From positions 1 through 64,000 of the forward strand of contig NZ_FNOR01000006.1 in NCBI RefSeq assembly GCF_900107095.1: a stretch of 64,000 nucleotides of DNA, read 5' to 3'. This stretch comes from Collimonas sp. OK242 (GTDB lineage Bacteria; Pseudomonadota; Gammaproteobacteria; Burkholderiales; Burkholderiaceae_D). How positions within the stretch are numbered: position 1 is the stretch's first letter; each line of letters opens with the position of its first letter. Both the position numbers and the translations under genes were made by a program. This document shows positions 47,090 through 56,305 of the stretch, piece after piece. The notes beneath the pieces are model-generated. The model did not search any database. It worked only from the letters and a program-made list of their open reading frames with translations, and had not been told where the DNA came from.

Positions 47090-47354
47090 TGAGCTCGCTA
47101 TCACAATTTACCTCAATGGCAGTCGCGTGACCGTGGTTGATGGCTGTAGCGTAGCGGCTGCGTTGTCGCTGGCCGCCAAAGGCGCGCCCGGCATCACCCG
47201 GCGCTCGGTCAGCGGCATGTTGCGGGCGCCTTTGTGCGGCATGGGCATTTGCCAGGAATGTCGAGTCAGCATCGATGGCAATCCCCATCGCCTGGCTTGC
47301 CAGACCGTGTGCGTTGCGGGTATGCAGATAGAAACTGCACAGATTTCAACATGA
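47082..47354 (+). CDS. D-hydroxyproline dehydrogenase, small 2Fe-2S subunit
   Basis: A 90-aa ferredoxin-like subunit. Cysteine ligands are visible in LCGMGICQECRVS (three Cys) and LACQTVC. Such short 2Fe-2S proteins pair with DAO-type and FAD/NAD-type subunits in heteromeric amino-acid dehydrogenases (also in octopine or nopaline oxidases) and carry electrons between flavins. It overlaps both flanking subunit genes. Confidence 0.88.
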   Translation: MADELAITIYLNGSRVTVVDGCSVAAALSLAAKGAPGITRRSVSGMLRAPLCGMGICQECRVSIDGNPHRLACQTVCVAGMQIETAQIST

Positions 47355-48640
47355 TGCGCGATTTCGACATCGTAATAGTCGGCGCCGGGCCAGCGGGTCT
47401 GGCCGCTGCTCGCTGTGCTGCCCAAAGCGGTGCTGCGATAGCGCTGATTGACGACAATCCACTGGCCGGCGGTCAGATCTGGCGCGGGGGGCCGGATCGC
47501 AGCACGGACCCCCGGGCCAAAAAATTATGGACTCAATTGCAAGCGATGCCCAACGTCCAGTGGTTCATGCAAGGCCGCATAGTGGGCGTGGCCGGTCCGG
47601 CGCAACTGTTGCTGGAAACATCGCAACAGGCGTTTAAGCTGCGCTATCGCAAGCTGATACTCGCGACTGGCGCGCGCGAGCGCTTGTTGCCGTTTCCCGG
47701 CTGGACGCTAGCCGGTGTGACAGGCGCTGGCGGCTTACAGGCGCTGGTTAAAGGCGGCCACCCAGTACATGGCAAACGGATTGTCGTGGCAGGTTCCGGT
47801 CCCTTGTTGCTGGCGGTGGCGGTGACCATGCAACAGCACGGTGCGCAGGTGCTGCAAATACTGGAGCAAAGTAATTGGCGTCAGCTGGCTGGCTTTGCTC
47901 TGCAACTCACTCGTACGCCAGAAAAATTGAAGCAGGCCTGGCAATTGCGGGGGCAACTGGCGGGCATACCTTATCACGCCGACAGTTATGTAGTGCAAGC
48001 GGAGGGTGAGCAGCAGTTACGCGCAGTGCAGGCGGTGAGTGCCGGGCAGCACAAGACGATCGCCTGCGACTATCTTGCTTGTGGCTACGGTTTGTTGCCA
48101 AATACTGAATTGGCAGAGGCGATCGGTTGCCGCATCGTCGGCGGTGCGGTACAGGTGGATATGCAGCAGCAGACCAGCATTGAAAATGTGTATTGTGCCG
48201 GCGAGGGTAGCGGTGTTGGCGGTGTCGATCTGGCGCTGGCGGAGGGGCACATAGCTGGTGCTCATGCCAGTGGACTCGCTACTCCCGGCCCCTACTGGCT
48301 AGCCCAACGGCGTAGTCAGCAGGCCTTCGCCGGGCGTTTGAGCAGGGCTTTCAGATTGCGTCCTGAACTACGCAATTTGTGCCATTCCGATACCCTGGTC
48401 TGTCGTTGCGAAGATGTCGCTTATAGCGCTTTGCAGTCGCATGCCAGCTGGCGTAGTGCGAAACTGCGTACACGCTGCGGCATGGGGTCGTGCCAGGGCC
48501 GGGTCTGCGGTGGTGCCACCGATTTTCTGTTCGGCTGGAAACCGGATTCGGTGCGCTTGCCGATTTCGCCAACGCGGCTTGGCAGCCTGCTGTCCTTGCA
48601 TGGCAAGAGTGCTGCGCCAGATAGCGATCCGGCAGGCTGA
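47351..48640 (+). CDS. D-hydroxyproline dehydrogenase, FAD/NAD-type subunit with BFD-like domain
   Basis: A 429-aa subunit whose ATG overlaps the 2Fe-2S gene stop. FAD motif DIVIVGAGPAGLAAARCAAQ, second dinucleotide motif VAGSGPLLLAVAVTMQQHG (about 143), and the C-terminal 2Fe-2S BFD-like domain with CRCEDVAYS and RCGMGSCQGRVCG (about 352-395). It completes the three-part dehydrogenase. The gene ends 1 bp before the convergent AraC-type regulator. Confidence 0.88.
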   Translation: MMRDFDIVIVGAGPAGLAAARCAAQSGAAIALIDDNPLAGGQIWRGGPDRSTDPRAKKLWTQLQAMPNVQWFMQGRIVGVAGPAQLLLETSQQAFKLRYRKLILATGARERLLPFPGWTLAGVTGAGGLQALVKGGHPVHGKRIVVAGSGPLLLAVAVTMQQHGAQVLQILEQSNWRQLAGFALQLTRTPEKLKQAWQLRGQLAGIPYHADSYVVQAEGEQQLRAVQAVSAGQHKTIACDYLACGYGLLPNTELAEAIGCRIVGGAVQVDMQQQTSIENVYCAGEGSGVGGVDLALAEGHIAGAHASGLATPGPYWLAQRRSQQAFAGRLSRAFRLRPELRNLCHSDTLVCRCEDVAYSALQSHASWRSAKLRTRCGMGSCQGRVCGGATDFLFGWKPDSVRLPISPTRLGSLLSLHGKSAAPDSDPAG

Positions 48641-48641
48641 C

Positions 48642-49412
48642 TTATGTCGCTCGCAGCAACAGCCGGTATGCTCGCGGTGTCATGCCGACCGTGGCCTTGA
48701 ACTGACGCGTGAAAGCGCTATGGTCGTGGTAGCCGCAAGCGACGGCAATTTCGGTGATGTTGCCATGACCGGCAAGCATCGCCGAAGCTGCATCCAGGCG
48801 AGTCTTGATGATCATCTGACGTGGATTCAGGGAAAAAATCTTCTGGAAGTAACGCTCTACCTGTGACACCGATAAATCGGCGATTTGTGCGAGGTCACTG
48901 ATCTGCAACTGCTGATCGTAGTGATCATGGATAAAACGCGCGGCTGCGGCGACGCGCTTATACACAGGATGGTCCTTATCCGGCATCGCCAGATCCCGCG
49001 AAATCCCCGCCATGCCGGCGATGTCGCCATGGCGGTCTCGCAGCACTATCTTATGTGTTACACACCAGCCCGGCGCACGGTCAGGGTACAGGTGCAGTTC
49101 CAGCCGATCATGGATGTCGATGCCGGTGTTTAACACCTGCATGTCCTGTTCCAGATAGTTGGCGCCGAACCTTGACGGGAAAATATCGCTGACAGTACGT
49201 CCCAGTATAGCTGCCTTGTCGGGCAGCCCGCAGCGTGTTACCAGGGTGCGATTGGCAAGCAAATATTGGGCTTGTTTGCCCTTGACGAAAAACACTACAT
49301 CCGGCAATGCGTCAAACAGTGCTTCCGCAAAAAAAACGTTAGCCAGCGCTGCCGCCAGCAGGGTGCGGTCGGTCTGGGCAGTTGTGTCCGTAGGCGCGGC
49401 GAACTGTTTCAT
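48642..49412 (-). CDS. PAS/AraC-type transcriptional regulator
   Basis: A 256-aa protein with an N-terminal PAS sensor (LFDALPDVVFFVKGKQAQYL at about 31, ending AGMAGISRDL) and a C-terminal AraC DNA-binding domain with two HTHs (QISDLAQIADLSVSQVERYF, then NITEIAVACGYHDHSAFTRQ). The ATG at 49412 is taken; a GTG at 49451 is an alternative and neither has a strong ribosome binding site. It converges on the dehydrogenase genes and probably activates hydroxyproline catabolism. The PAS domain may bind hydroxyproline or report redox state. Confidence 0.85.
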   Translation of the reverse strand: MKQFAAPTDTTAQTDRTLLAAALANVFFAEALFDALPDVVFFVKGKQAQYLLANRTLVTRCGLPDKAAILGRTVSDIFPSRFGANYLEQDMQVLNTGIDIHDRLELHLYPDRAPGWCVTHKIVLRDRHGDIAGMAGISRDLAMPDKDHPVYKRVAAAARFIHDHYDQQLQISDLAQIADLSVSQVERYFQKIFSLNPRQMIIKTRLDAASAMLAGHGNITEIAVACGYHDHSAFTRQFKATVGMTPRAYRLLLRAT

Positions 49413-49512
49413 TCTGACAATGGCTCGGCTAAAGTTGCATGTATCATACACGCAGAAAAATTGCAGTGAGGCTGCTGCCGGCGTTCAGCGCCAGCAGCTT
49501 GCGCCAAGCAGC

Positions 49513-50637
49513 CTAATTGAGCGGAGCAGGGACCGGTTCACCGTCCTTGAAGCGATAGATCGTCACCGGAGCATTCTTGAGATTGTGTGTACTGTCAAAC
49601 TCATAGTCGCCGACCACCCCTGAATATTTCAGAGCCGCCAGCACAGGACCAAATTTGGCTGGATCGGTAGAGTCGGCTTTCTTCATCGCCTCTGCAATCA
49701 TCAGCATGCCGTCGTAGAAATACGGTGCGTAGGTGAGTGGCGCTTTGCCGTAGATTTTCTGGAAATCTCCCAGGAAAGTTTTTTCCGTGGTTTTGTTGCC
49801 CAACACGGTGCCGCCTTGTACGCAGTAAAGCTTGTCGTTGACCACTTCGCCACCGAGCTTTCCGGTTTCCGCATTGCAGATTGCATCTCCGCCCAGCAGA
49901 TGCACGTCAAGACCCAATGCTTTCATCTGGCGTTTCATCGCAGCGGCCTGCGTGAAGTAGCCACCGTAGAAAATGCCGTCCACCTGCTTGCCTTTGATCG
50001 AGGTCAAAATGGCGCTGAATTCGCTGGCTTTATCATTGGTGAATTCGCGACTGACAATGTCGATTTTATTGGCCTTGGCGGCTTTCAGGAAAGCGTCGGC
50101 GACGCCTTGGCCGTAGGCGGTGCGGTCATCGATGACCGCGATTTTTTTCAATTTCAATTGCTTGGCCGCATATATAGCCATGTCTCCGCCCAACTGGTTA
50201 TCGTTCGGATCCAATCGAAACACATGTTCGTAACCCTGTTCAGTAATACGTGGATTGGTGCCGACGGTAGCCATGACGATACCGGAATCGTTGTAAACTT
50301 TTGACGCTGGAATCGCTACGCCGGAGTTATACGGACCCAGGACCGCTTTGACTTTGCTATCCACTAATTTTTGAGCGACCGCGACGCCCGCTTTCGGATC
50401 GCCCTGATCGTCTTCTGACTGCAATTGAAACGTCACCGCTTTGCCGGCCACTGTGAACTTGCTTCTATTGAGCTGTTCGATCGCCATCTTGGCACCGCTT
50501 TCATTGTCTTTTCCGGCCTGTGCCTGCGAGCCGGTCAGCGGGCTGGTGAGGCCGATCTTGACGATCTCCTGTGCCGCCGACACGCCGCTGATTGCCAAAC
50601 TGCAGGCCAGAAAAATTGCTTTGTTTGTAAAGTTCAT
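49513..50637 (-). CDS. LivK/LivJ-type amino-acid-binding protein
   Basis: A 374-aa periplasmic binding protein of the branched-chain amino-acid type. Signal peptide 1-22 (ending GVSA-AQEIVK), then VKIGLTSPLTGSQAQAGKDN, AVLGPYNSGVAIPASKVYND and AVIDDRTAYGQGVADAFLKA. AGGAGA lies 9 nt before the ATG. No permease or ATPase gene is next to it, so it must share a Liv-type transporter encoded elsewhere. By location it should deliver hydroxyproline or a related amino acid. Confidence 0.9.
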   Translation of the reverse strand: MNFTNKAIFLACSLAISGVSAAQEIVKIGLTSPLTGSQAQAGKDNESGAKMAIEQLNRSKFTVAGKAVTFQLQSEDDQGDPKAGVAVAQKLVDSKVKAVLGPYNSGVAIPASKVYNDSGIVMATVGTNPRITEQGYEHVFRLDPNDNQLGGDMAIYAAKQLKLKKIAVIDDRTAYGQGVADAFLKAAKANKIDIVSREFTNDKASEFSAILTSIKGKQVDGIFYGGYFTQAAAMKRQMKALGLDVHLLGGDAICNAETGKLGGEVVNDKLYCVQGGTVLGNKTTEKTFLGDFQKIYGKAPLTYAPYFYDGMLMIAEAMKKADSTDPAKFGPVLAALKYSGVVGDYEFDSTHNLKNAPVTIYRFKDGEPVPAPLN

Positions 50638-50748
50638 TTTCGTTTCTCCTGAATCATTATTAATTAGGGATTAATTTGACAAAAATCGTGTGTGTCCTTA
50701 CCTTGCCGGGCGTAGTTTTCAGAGCGACTACCTTGATGACGCCACGCC

Positions 50749-50762
50749 GTTAACAGGCCCTA
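50749..50762. repeat. Partial end of the MITE-like element
   Basis: GTTAACAGGCCCTA is identical to the last 14 bases of the element at 43259-43490, including the terminal TA. The rest of the element is not recognisable here. It lies between the binding-protein and deaminase genes and may be a relic. Confidence 0.5.
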
Positions 50763-50790
50763 GGAACCGGCGTTGCGTTTACCTGTTTTA

Positions 50791-51708
50791 TTAACCGATC
50801 TGGAATTTGTTCAGATCAGGGCGCGTGTCGATTGCCTTTTGAATGATCGCCATAACACGCTCACGCTCTGCTCCAGCCAGTGGCTGGCGTGGAAGACGCA
50901 CGAATTCATTGCCAACTCCCGCCATCGCTTCAATCAATTTCAGGTTTTGCACCAGCTTGGTTGATACGTCCAGATGCAACAGCGGTGTCATCCATTGATA
51001 CAGTTTGAGCGCTTCATCGTAACGCTTCGCTTTCGTCAGCTTGTACAGTGCCACGGTCTCTTTCGGGAAGGCGACGACGACACCAGCCAATAAACCGTCA
51101 GCACCTATCGCCAGTGATTCGAAAGCCAGATCATCCACCCCCATGAACAACTGATATCGATTGCCCAAGGCATTGCGCAGATCGGTGATACGGCGAATGT
51201 TGTCAGTCGATTCCTTGATTGCCACCATCCATTTGCAATCGGCCAGTTCGATAAAATCCTGAGGAGTCAGATCGACTTTGTAGGCAACCGGGTTGTTGTA
51301 GACCATCACCGGAAGTTGTGCCGCGTTGGCGATAGTGCGCAAATTATCCTTGGCTTCGCGGGCATCGGCCACATACAACACTGACGGCATGACCATCAAC
51401 CCCTGAACGCCCAGCTTGGCAGCCTGCTCGGCGAAATGCACGGCGTCTTTGGTACGTAATTCAGACACATTGGCAAGCACTGGCACGCGACCGTTAGCGA
51501 CAGACAACGCGATCTTGGTCACTTCCAGTTTTTCATCCAGCGACAGGGTACTGGCTTCACCCAGCGATCCACAGGTGACCAGGCCATGCACGCCGCTATC
51601 AATCTGGAAGGCGTAATGCCGTTCCATTTCAGCGTGATCAAGTTCCTCATTTTCTTTAAATTTTGTAGTGACTGCGGGAAATACGCCTTCCCATTTTGGT
51701 AACGACAT
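50791..51708 (-). CDS. lhpC: 1-pyrroline-4-hydroxy-2-carboxylate deaminase (DapA family)
   Basis: Class I aldolase-fold lyase that deaminates and hydrates the dehydrogenase product to alpha-ketoglutarate semialdehyde. The 305 aa have the DapA-family motifs VTCGSLGEASTLSLDEK (about 43), VMVYNNPVAYKVDLTPQDF (Tyr at about 134) and the Schiff-base Lys in VAIKESTDN (about 164). KWEGVFPAVTTKFKENEELD at the start is typical of this subgroup. AAGGAG lies 7 nt before the ATG. The product feeds the semialdehyde dehydrogenase at 52759. Confidence 0.88.
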   Translation of the reverse strand: MSLPKWEGVFPAVTTKFKENEELDHAEMERHYAFQIDSGVHGLVTCGSLGEASTLSLDEKLEVTKIALSVANGRVPVLANVSELRTKDAVHFAEQAAKLGVQGLMVMPSVLYVADAREAKDNLRTIANAAQLPVMVYNNPVAYKVDLTPQDFIELADCKWMVAIKESTDNIRRITDLRNALGNRYQLFMGVDDLAFESLAIGADGLLAGVVVAFPKETVALYKLTKAKRYDEALKLYQWMTPLLHLDVSTKLVQNLKLIEAMAGVGNEFVRLPRQPLAGAERERVMAIIQKAIDTRPDLNKFQIG

Positions 51709-51785
51709 GTACGGCTCCTTTGAAAAAATCAGGCTGGTGTCACCACCAGTGTTGAAAAATAATGCTGAATAGTGAGAATAATATC

Positions 51786-51803
51786 TTGCAAATATATTTG
51801 CAA
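51786..51803. promoter_or_regulatory. 18-bp perfect AT-rich palindrome in the divergent control region
   Basis: TTGCAAATATATTTGCAA is perfectly symmetric, 77 bp upstream of the deaminase start and 256 bp upstream of the GntR gene. It is a candidate operator for the adjacent GntR-type regulator or the AraC-type regulator. The surrounding 51709-52059 region contains no gene. Confidence 0.5.
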
Positions 51804-51995
51804 TATATTTAAATTGGATAATCGCATCAGCACAAAGAGGAAATTAATCGCTCTGAAAAATCGACGAACATGCTATTTATGCATACCGTCAGTACTGTGC
51901 AGAATTGCGCATGAATCTTGTCTGCATCGGCATAAATACAATTACTAGACTCGAAAAAATCGTTGGCGTGAATCTAAGGATATTAATGATAATGT

Positions 51996-52010
51996 CACCA
52001 GACTCTGGTG
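51996..52010. promoter_or_regulatory. 15-bp dyad upstream of the GntR gene
   Basis: CACCAGACTCTGGTG has two perfect 7-bp arms around a single C, 50 bp before the GntR start. The size and the CCAGA/TCTGG half-sites are compatible with FadR-type GntR operators, and the position suggests autoregulation. Inferred from symmetry. Confidence 0.45.
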
Positions 52011-52059
52011 CCAGCCAAGGCAGCATGTAGTGCAACCAAAATAAAGGTGGTAAAACGCA

Positions 52060-52734
52060 ATGACCAAAACTGAAACAAGTCGCCGCATCCTGCCCGCCCC
52101 CAAATTGCGTGCAGCCGATATCGCGTATGACACTTTGGAAAACCTGATCGTGACATTACAGATCCAGCCTGGCGCACCTGTGGTTGAAGCCGATCTGATA
52201 GAAATGACCGGACACGGGCGCACCCCCTTGCGCGAAGCGTTGGTGCGGATGACCTCGAACGGCTTGATCAAACAGATGCCCAGGCGCGGTTTGATCGTCA
52301 GTGACATTGAAGCAGCCGAACATCTGACGCTGATCGAAACCCGACGTGTGCTCGATCAACTGATCGCCCAAAGCGCCGCGCGCCTGGCTACGCCGCAGCA
52401 ACGCAAGGATTTGCTGGCTTGCGCAAAACGGATGGTGGCGGCGGCCAAAAAGGATGATTTGGCTGCCTACATGCAAGCGGATCAGGAGCTCGATCATGTG
52501 ATTCACGCGGCCTGTCGCAATCCGTCGGCCGTGACGGCTGTGGTTCCACTGATCATCAAGTGCCGGCGCTTCTGGTATGCCTTCCAGCACGAGGGAGACA
52601 TCGTCGAAGGCGCCAAATGTCATATGCTGATGGCCTCTTCGGTCGCTGAGGGCGATCCAAAGAACGCCGCAAAAGGAGCCAACGCGCTGATCGACTATTT
52701 GGAATTGTTTGCGCGCAAAGTTATAGATAATTAA
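52060..52734 (+). CDS. GntR-family (FadR/FCD) transcriptional regulator
   Basis: A 224-aa regulator. The N-terminal winged HTH (about 20-80) includes APVVEADLIEMTGHGRTPLR and ALVRMTSNGLIKQMPRRGLI. The C-terminal all-helical FCD domain (about 90-215) has the metal or ligand His/Asp residues in AYMQADQELDHVIHAACRNP and GAKCHMLMASSVAEGDPKNA. It precedes the semialdehyde dehydrogenase by 24 bp and diverges from the deaminase, so it probably represses or tunes the lower hydroxyproline pathway. Confidence 0.88.
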   Translation: MTKTETSRRILPAPKLRAADIAYDTLENLIVTLQIQPGAPVVEADLIEMTGHGRTPLREALVRMTSNGLIKQMPRRGLIVSDIEAAEHLTLIETRRVLDQLIAQSAARLATPQQRKDLLACAKRMVAAAKKDDLAAYMQADQELDHVIHAACRNPSAVTAVVPLIIKCRRFWYAFQHEGDIVEGAKCHMLMASSVAEGDPKNAAKGANALIDYLELFARKVIDN

Positions 52735-52758
52735 ACCGACGTTAACTAAGAAAGCAAT

Positions 52759-54333
52759 ATGACCATTACAGGGAAGTCGCTTATCGGTAGCAGCTATAGC
52801 ACCGGCAACGGCGCTGTATTTCAGGCCTTTGATCCGACGCTGGGGCAGGAGATAGGGCCGAACTTCTATAGCGCGGACCAGTGCGACGTCGAGCATGCCT
52901 GCGATCTGGCGCACTCCGCATTCGATATCTATCGAGAAATTAACCCGGAAGCGCGTGCAGAGTTTCTGGAAATGATTGGCCAGTACCTCCTCGACATTGG
53001 CGATGAACTGATCGTTCGCGCCATGGCTGAAAGCGGTTTGCCGCGCGCGCGGCTGGAAGGTGAGCGCAGCCGCACCGTAGCTCAGCTAGGTCTGTTCGCC
53101 GCGGTGTTGCGCGAAGGCTCGTGGAACGATGCCCGTATCGATCCGGCCATACCGGAACGTCTACCGCTGCCACGCGTCGATTTACGCCTGCGAAATATTG
53201 CGATCGGTCCGGTAGCGGTGTTTGGCGCCAGTAATTTTCCTTTGGCATTTTCGGTTGCAGGCGGCGATACCGCGGCAGCGCTGGCCGCTGGTTGTCCGGT
53301 TGTGGTCAAGGCGCATCCGGCCCATCCTGGCACTTCGGAGCTAGTCGGGCGTGCGATTCAACAGGCGGTCGCTGCCAGCAAATTACCGGAAGGCGTGTTT
53401 TCGCTGCTGACCGGTATTGGCAATGCGCTCGGAACCATGCTGGTGCAAAACGCACAGATTCAGGCAGTCGGTTTTACCGGCTCGCGCCAGGGCGGCTTGG
53501 CGTTGATGAAAGTAGCAGCGGCTCGCTTGCAACCGATTCCGGTGCATGCTGAAATGAGCAGCATAAATCCGGTTTATCTGCTGCCGGCAGCGCTGGCAGC
53601 GCGGGCTGATACTATCGCCAAGGATTTTGTCGATTCGGTGACTATGGGGGCCGGTCAGTTCTGTACCAATCCGGGACTCGTGTTAGGCTTGGCCGGTGCT
53701 GATTTTGAGCGGTTTGCACAGCTGGCCGGAAAGGAATTCACACAACGCAGTGCGGCCACCATGCTGACTGCCGGCATCCATGCGGCGTATCAACGCGGTG
53801 TCGCTACGTTAGCTGCGCAAGCCGACGTCAAACAGCTGGGACAAGGTGGGGCTGCTGACGGTTATCAGGCAACGCCCGCATTGTTTGCCACTAGCGCGCG
53901 TGCCTTCATGAACACCCCGAGCTTGAGCGCAGAAGTGTTTGGCCCCGTATCCTTGATGATTGCATGCGAGAATGAAGCGGAGTTAATGCAGGTGACTGAG
54001 CATCTGGAGGGACAGTTGACCGCAACCCTGCAAATGGATGACGGTGACAAGGCGCTGGTGCGCCGTCTGTTACCCCTGCTGGAACGTAAGGTTGGCCGGA
54101 TTCTGGCAAACGGTTTTCCGACCGGTGTTGAAGTTTCGCATGCGATGGTACACGGTGGTCCGTTCCCGGCCACCTCGGACAACCGCAGTACGGCGGTCGG
54201 CAGCGCAGCGATTTATCGCTTCCTCCGTCCAGTGTCGTACCAGAACCTGGCGCAGGATTTGTTGCCTGCAGCGCTACAAGATGCCAATCCGCTGCATATT
54301 TGGCAGCGCCGTGACGGACGGTTGGAGAGATAA
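52759..54333 (+). CDS. Alpha-ketoglutarate semialdehyde (2,5-dioxovalerate) dehydrogenase
   Basis: NAD(P)-dependent aldehyde dehydrogenase that oxidises the last pathway intermediate to 2-oxoglutarate. The 524-aa length and sequence (for example [38 protein letters not shown]) match the KGSADH group found with hydroxyproline and sugar-acid pathways. The catalytic Cys is at about 302 in [11 protein letters not shown] and the general-base Glu at about 264 in [10 protein letters not shown]. With the epimerase, dehydrogenase and deaminase it completes hydroxyproline conversion to 2-oxoglutarate. Confidence 0.9.
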   Translation: MTITGKSLIGSSYSTGNGAVFQAFDPTLGQEIGPNFYSADQCDVEHACDLAHSAFDIYREINPEARAEFLEMIGQYLLDIGDELIVRAMAESGLPRARLEGERSRTVAQLGLFAAVLREGSWNDARIDPAIPERLPLPRVDLRLRNIAIGPVAVFGASNFPLAFSVAGGDTAAALAAGCPVVVKAHPAHPGTSELVGRAIQQAVAASKLPEGVFSLLTGIGNALGTMLVQNAQIQAVGFTGSRQGGLALMKVAAARLQPIPVHAEMSSINPVYLLPAALAARADTIAKDFVDSVTMGAGQFCTNPGLVLGLAGADFERFAQLAGKEFTQRSAATMLTAGIHAAYQRGVATLAAQADVKQLGQGGAADGYQATPALFATSARAFMNTPSLSAEVFGPVSLMIACENEAELMQVTEHLEGQLTATLQMDDGDKALVRRLLPLLERKVGRILANGFPTGVEVSHAMVHGGPFPATSDNRSTAVGSAAIYRFLRPVSYQNLAQDLLPAALQDANPLHIWQRRDGRLER

Positions 54334-54514
54334 GATTTGCGCAGCTTTATGCGCATTCATTGGGACGCCAGGTTCCCATCCAATTGTATAAGCCGCTCCC
54401 GGAATTTTGCCCGCCATCTCGGAGCCGGCCTGAAACGAATCGGGTCTTGGCACTTATCCTTAAATGCGCGAAGTAATGCCAGTAATGTAATTTTGGCATG
54501 TGAAAGAAAGAACA

Positions 54515-55225
54515 ATGACGAGCATCGAACTACCTTTTCGGGCAACAACGGCGCAGGCTTGCCACTGGCTTGCGCAGCAAACCGCTGCGCCATGGACATT
54601 GGCGCGCATGATAGAGAACGGCTTGACACCCTATGTTTGGCTGGACTATGACGCCGACTATCCTGCGCTGTTCGGTGACGCCAACGGTGGTTACCCGGCG
54701 CCGATTTTTTTCGAAGGCGACACCCGGCGGCTTTCAGCGGGAAGCGAGGATGTGCTCATCACGATCACGAAAGACGCCTATAAGATAGTGACGCAACTCA
54801 AGCCCCCAGGTTTTCGCAGGGCTTTGCATGAGTTGCGTTTTCTGAAAAAGGATCTGGAGCGCCTGGCTAGCAAGCTCAAGCGCGAGGCCGAGCCTGAACC
54901 TGTCAACATTGAAGCGGCAAGGGAGTCACAGACTGGCATTAGCAAAGAGCAGGTGCTGATGGCATTTTCCAGCCTGGTGAAAATTGATTTGGACCAGGCC
55001 CTTTGCGATGGCGGCGGCATATTCGGCGATGAAGGCGCAAGGATCAAAGGCAGCGCTAAAAGAGCAAAAAACAAGGCTTTGTGGAATCCGGTCACGTTGG
55101 CGCTGGGATTAAACGATGTGTATCGGGTACCAATACCACATCTGAAACGCGCTTTTAATGCGCATGATTTTTTGTACGCATGGGCTGCGGAATGGCATCA
55201 TTCTCTGGCGTTGCTGGGTAAATAA
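54515..55225 (+). CDS. Hypothetical protein, 236 aa
   Basis: A soluble protein with no signal peptide. The ATG at 54515 follows GAAAGAA; a GTG at 54500 is possible. The N-terminal part (ATTAQACHWLAQQTAAPWTL, ARMIENGLTPYVWLDYDADY) looks like a small HTH-like region found in several uncharacterised betaproteobacterial proteins. The middle is a charged helix (LRFLKKDLERLASKLKREAE) and the C-terminus is basic. It may be a phage-derived or regulatory protein. Stands alone after the hydroxyproline cluster. Confidence 0.65.
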   Translation: MTSIELPFRATTAQACHWLAQQTAAPWTLARMIENGLTPYVWLDYDADYPALFGDANGGYPAPIFFEGDTRRLSAGSEDVLITITKDAYKIVTQLKPPGFRRALHELRFLKKDLERLASKLKREAEPEPVNIEAARESQTGISKEQVLMAFSSLVKIDLDQALCDGGGIFGDEGARIKGSAKRAKNKALWNPVTLALGLNDVYRVPIPHLKRAFNAHDFLYAWAAEWHHSLALLGK

Positions 55226-55751
55226 GGCGCCAGCGTTGCGGTCGCTCACTTACGGTTGTGCAACAGTCGGGCGGGCGCCATAGGAGTCGGCGCCACGTTG
55301 AGTTCCGAAATTCGGACATCCTGAGCGCTTCACCCGCCATTATTACCGATTCAGTTTAATGCTTCCATGTGCCGACTAGTCATCGCGAGCAGGTGTCTCG
55401 GGCGCTAACGTTCAATAATAATTCAATGAGGAAGCGGATGTTCTTTACGCCATAAAGAATATGTATCGGATACGCCAATGGCTAATCTCATGCCTTGCCC
55501 CTTGCCTGTTTTCTTTTCTGAATAATTCCGTGCACTCGATGAAAACAGCGGGCTTCTTGCGCACTTTCCCGGTGGCGTCAACGGAGCGGATATCTGAATG
55601 GATGGCAGGTTGGGATTCTATCAGCCAGATCGTATTTCCAGCTTCACCTGTCTATCGAGTTGTAATGGTTTGTAATAACGGTCAACCGGCAAGGAACTCC
55701 AGAGGTTTAAGCCCTCAGGGAATAATCCCTTTTTCCGGAGAATGTAAAATC
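55226..55751. other. Intergenic region with no supported gene
   Basis: About 525 bp. An open frame starting at 55461 runs in phase into the small secreted protein that follows, but its upstream half has no ribosome binding site or recognisable sequence and would bury the signal peptide. No repeat or RNA gene was recognised. Confidence 0.4.
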
Positions 55752-56012
55752 ATGAAGATCCAGACACTCCCTGTGCTCTTGTGCTCCCTGTTAGTCACCA
55801 CTGTCGTTTTTGCTGACGAACTTCATAATAAAGCCATGGCTGCAACTCACGATTTGCAACAAGCTATTACTGAAATGCGCATCATCCATCAAGAACACGG
55901 CAATGAGTTCGGCGGCCACTTGGCCAGAGCCGTTTCATTGGCCGAACAAGCTGAGCAGGAACGCAACGCTGCCTTGGAGTATTACCGGGCACGCCACCCA
56001 GGCTGGCAGTAA
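55752..56012 (+). CDS. Small secreted helical protein
   Basis: An 86-aa protein starting at the ATG at 55752, with GGAG 12 nt upstream. Signal peptide 1-21 (KIQTLPVLLCSLLVTTVVFA-DE). The mature 65 residues are helical and rich in His, Glu and Gln (NKAMAATHDLQQAITEMRII, HQEHGNEFGGHLARAVSLAE), resembling small metal-binding periplasmic proteins carried by many betaproteobacteria. Three or more His residues per helix face suggest metal binding, but this is not proven. Confidence 0.65.
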   Translation: MKIQTLPVLLCSLLVTTVVFADELHNKAMAATHDLQQAITEMRIIHQEHGNEFGGHLARAVSLAEQAEQERNAALEYYRARHPGWQ

Positions 56013-56305
56013 GCTGTAGCGGTGCGGGGGCAATTACGAAACGGATCGCCCTTGCTCCGTCCATTCGCAACGACGCCATGGGCAAGCCAGGGTAGGTGGG
56101 CGAAGTGTCCTTGTTCCCATCTCTCCAGGTCTTGAGCACAGAAAAGCATCGCCTCCGGCCTGATGGCCGGCCGGAATCCTAGCAATTTTCGAAAAAAAAA
56201 CAACAAGGGTGACTGCGTTTGCAAGAACTGAATGCCATCGGCAGAGCCGTGAAACTCGCAGGATTTTTGCTGCGCGTCTTGCGCCCGCCGATCGATGCTA
56301 TTCGG

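Noticed and set aside
51946-51953. TAGACTCG upstream of the GntR gene, as a fourth copy of the EPS leader module
   Set aside because: CTGTCA is absent 38 bp upstream and the rest of the invariant blocks do not match.
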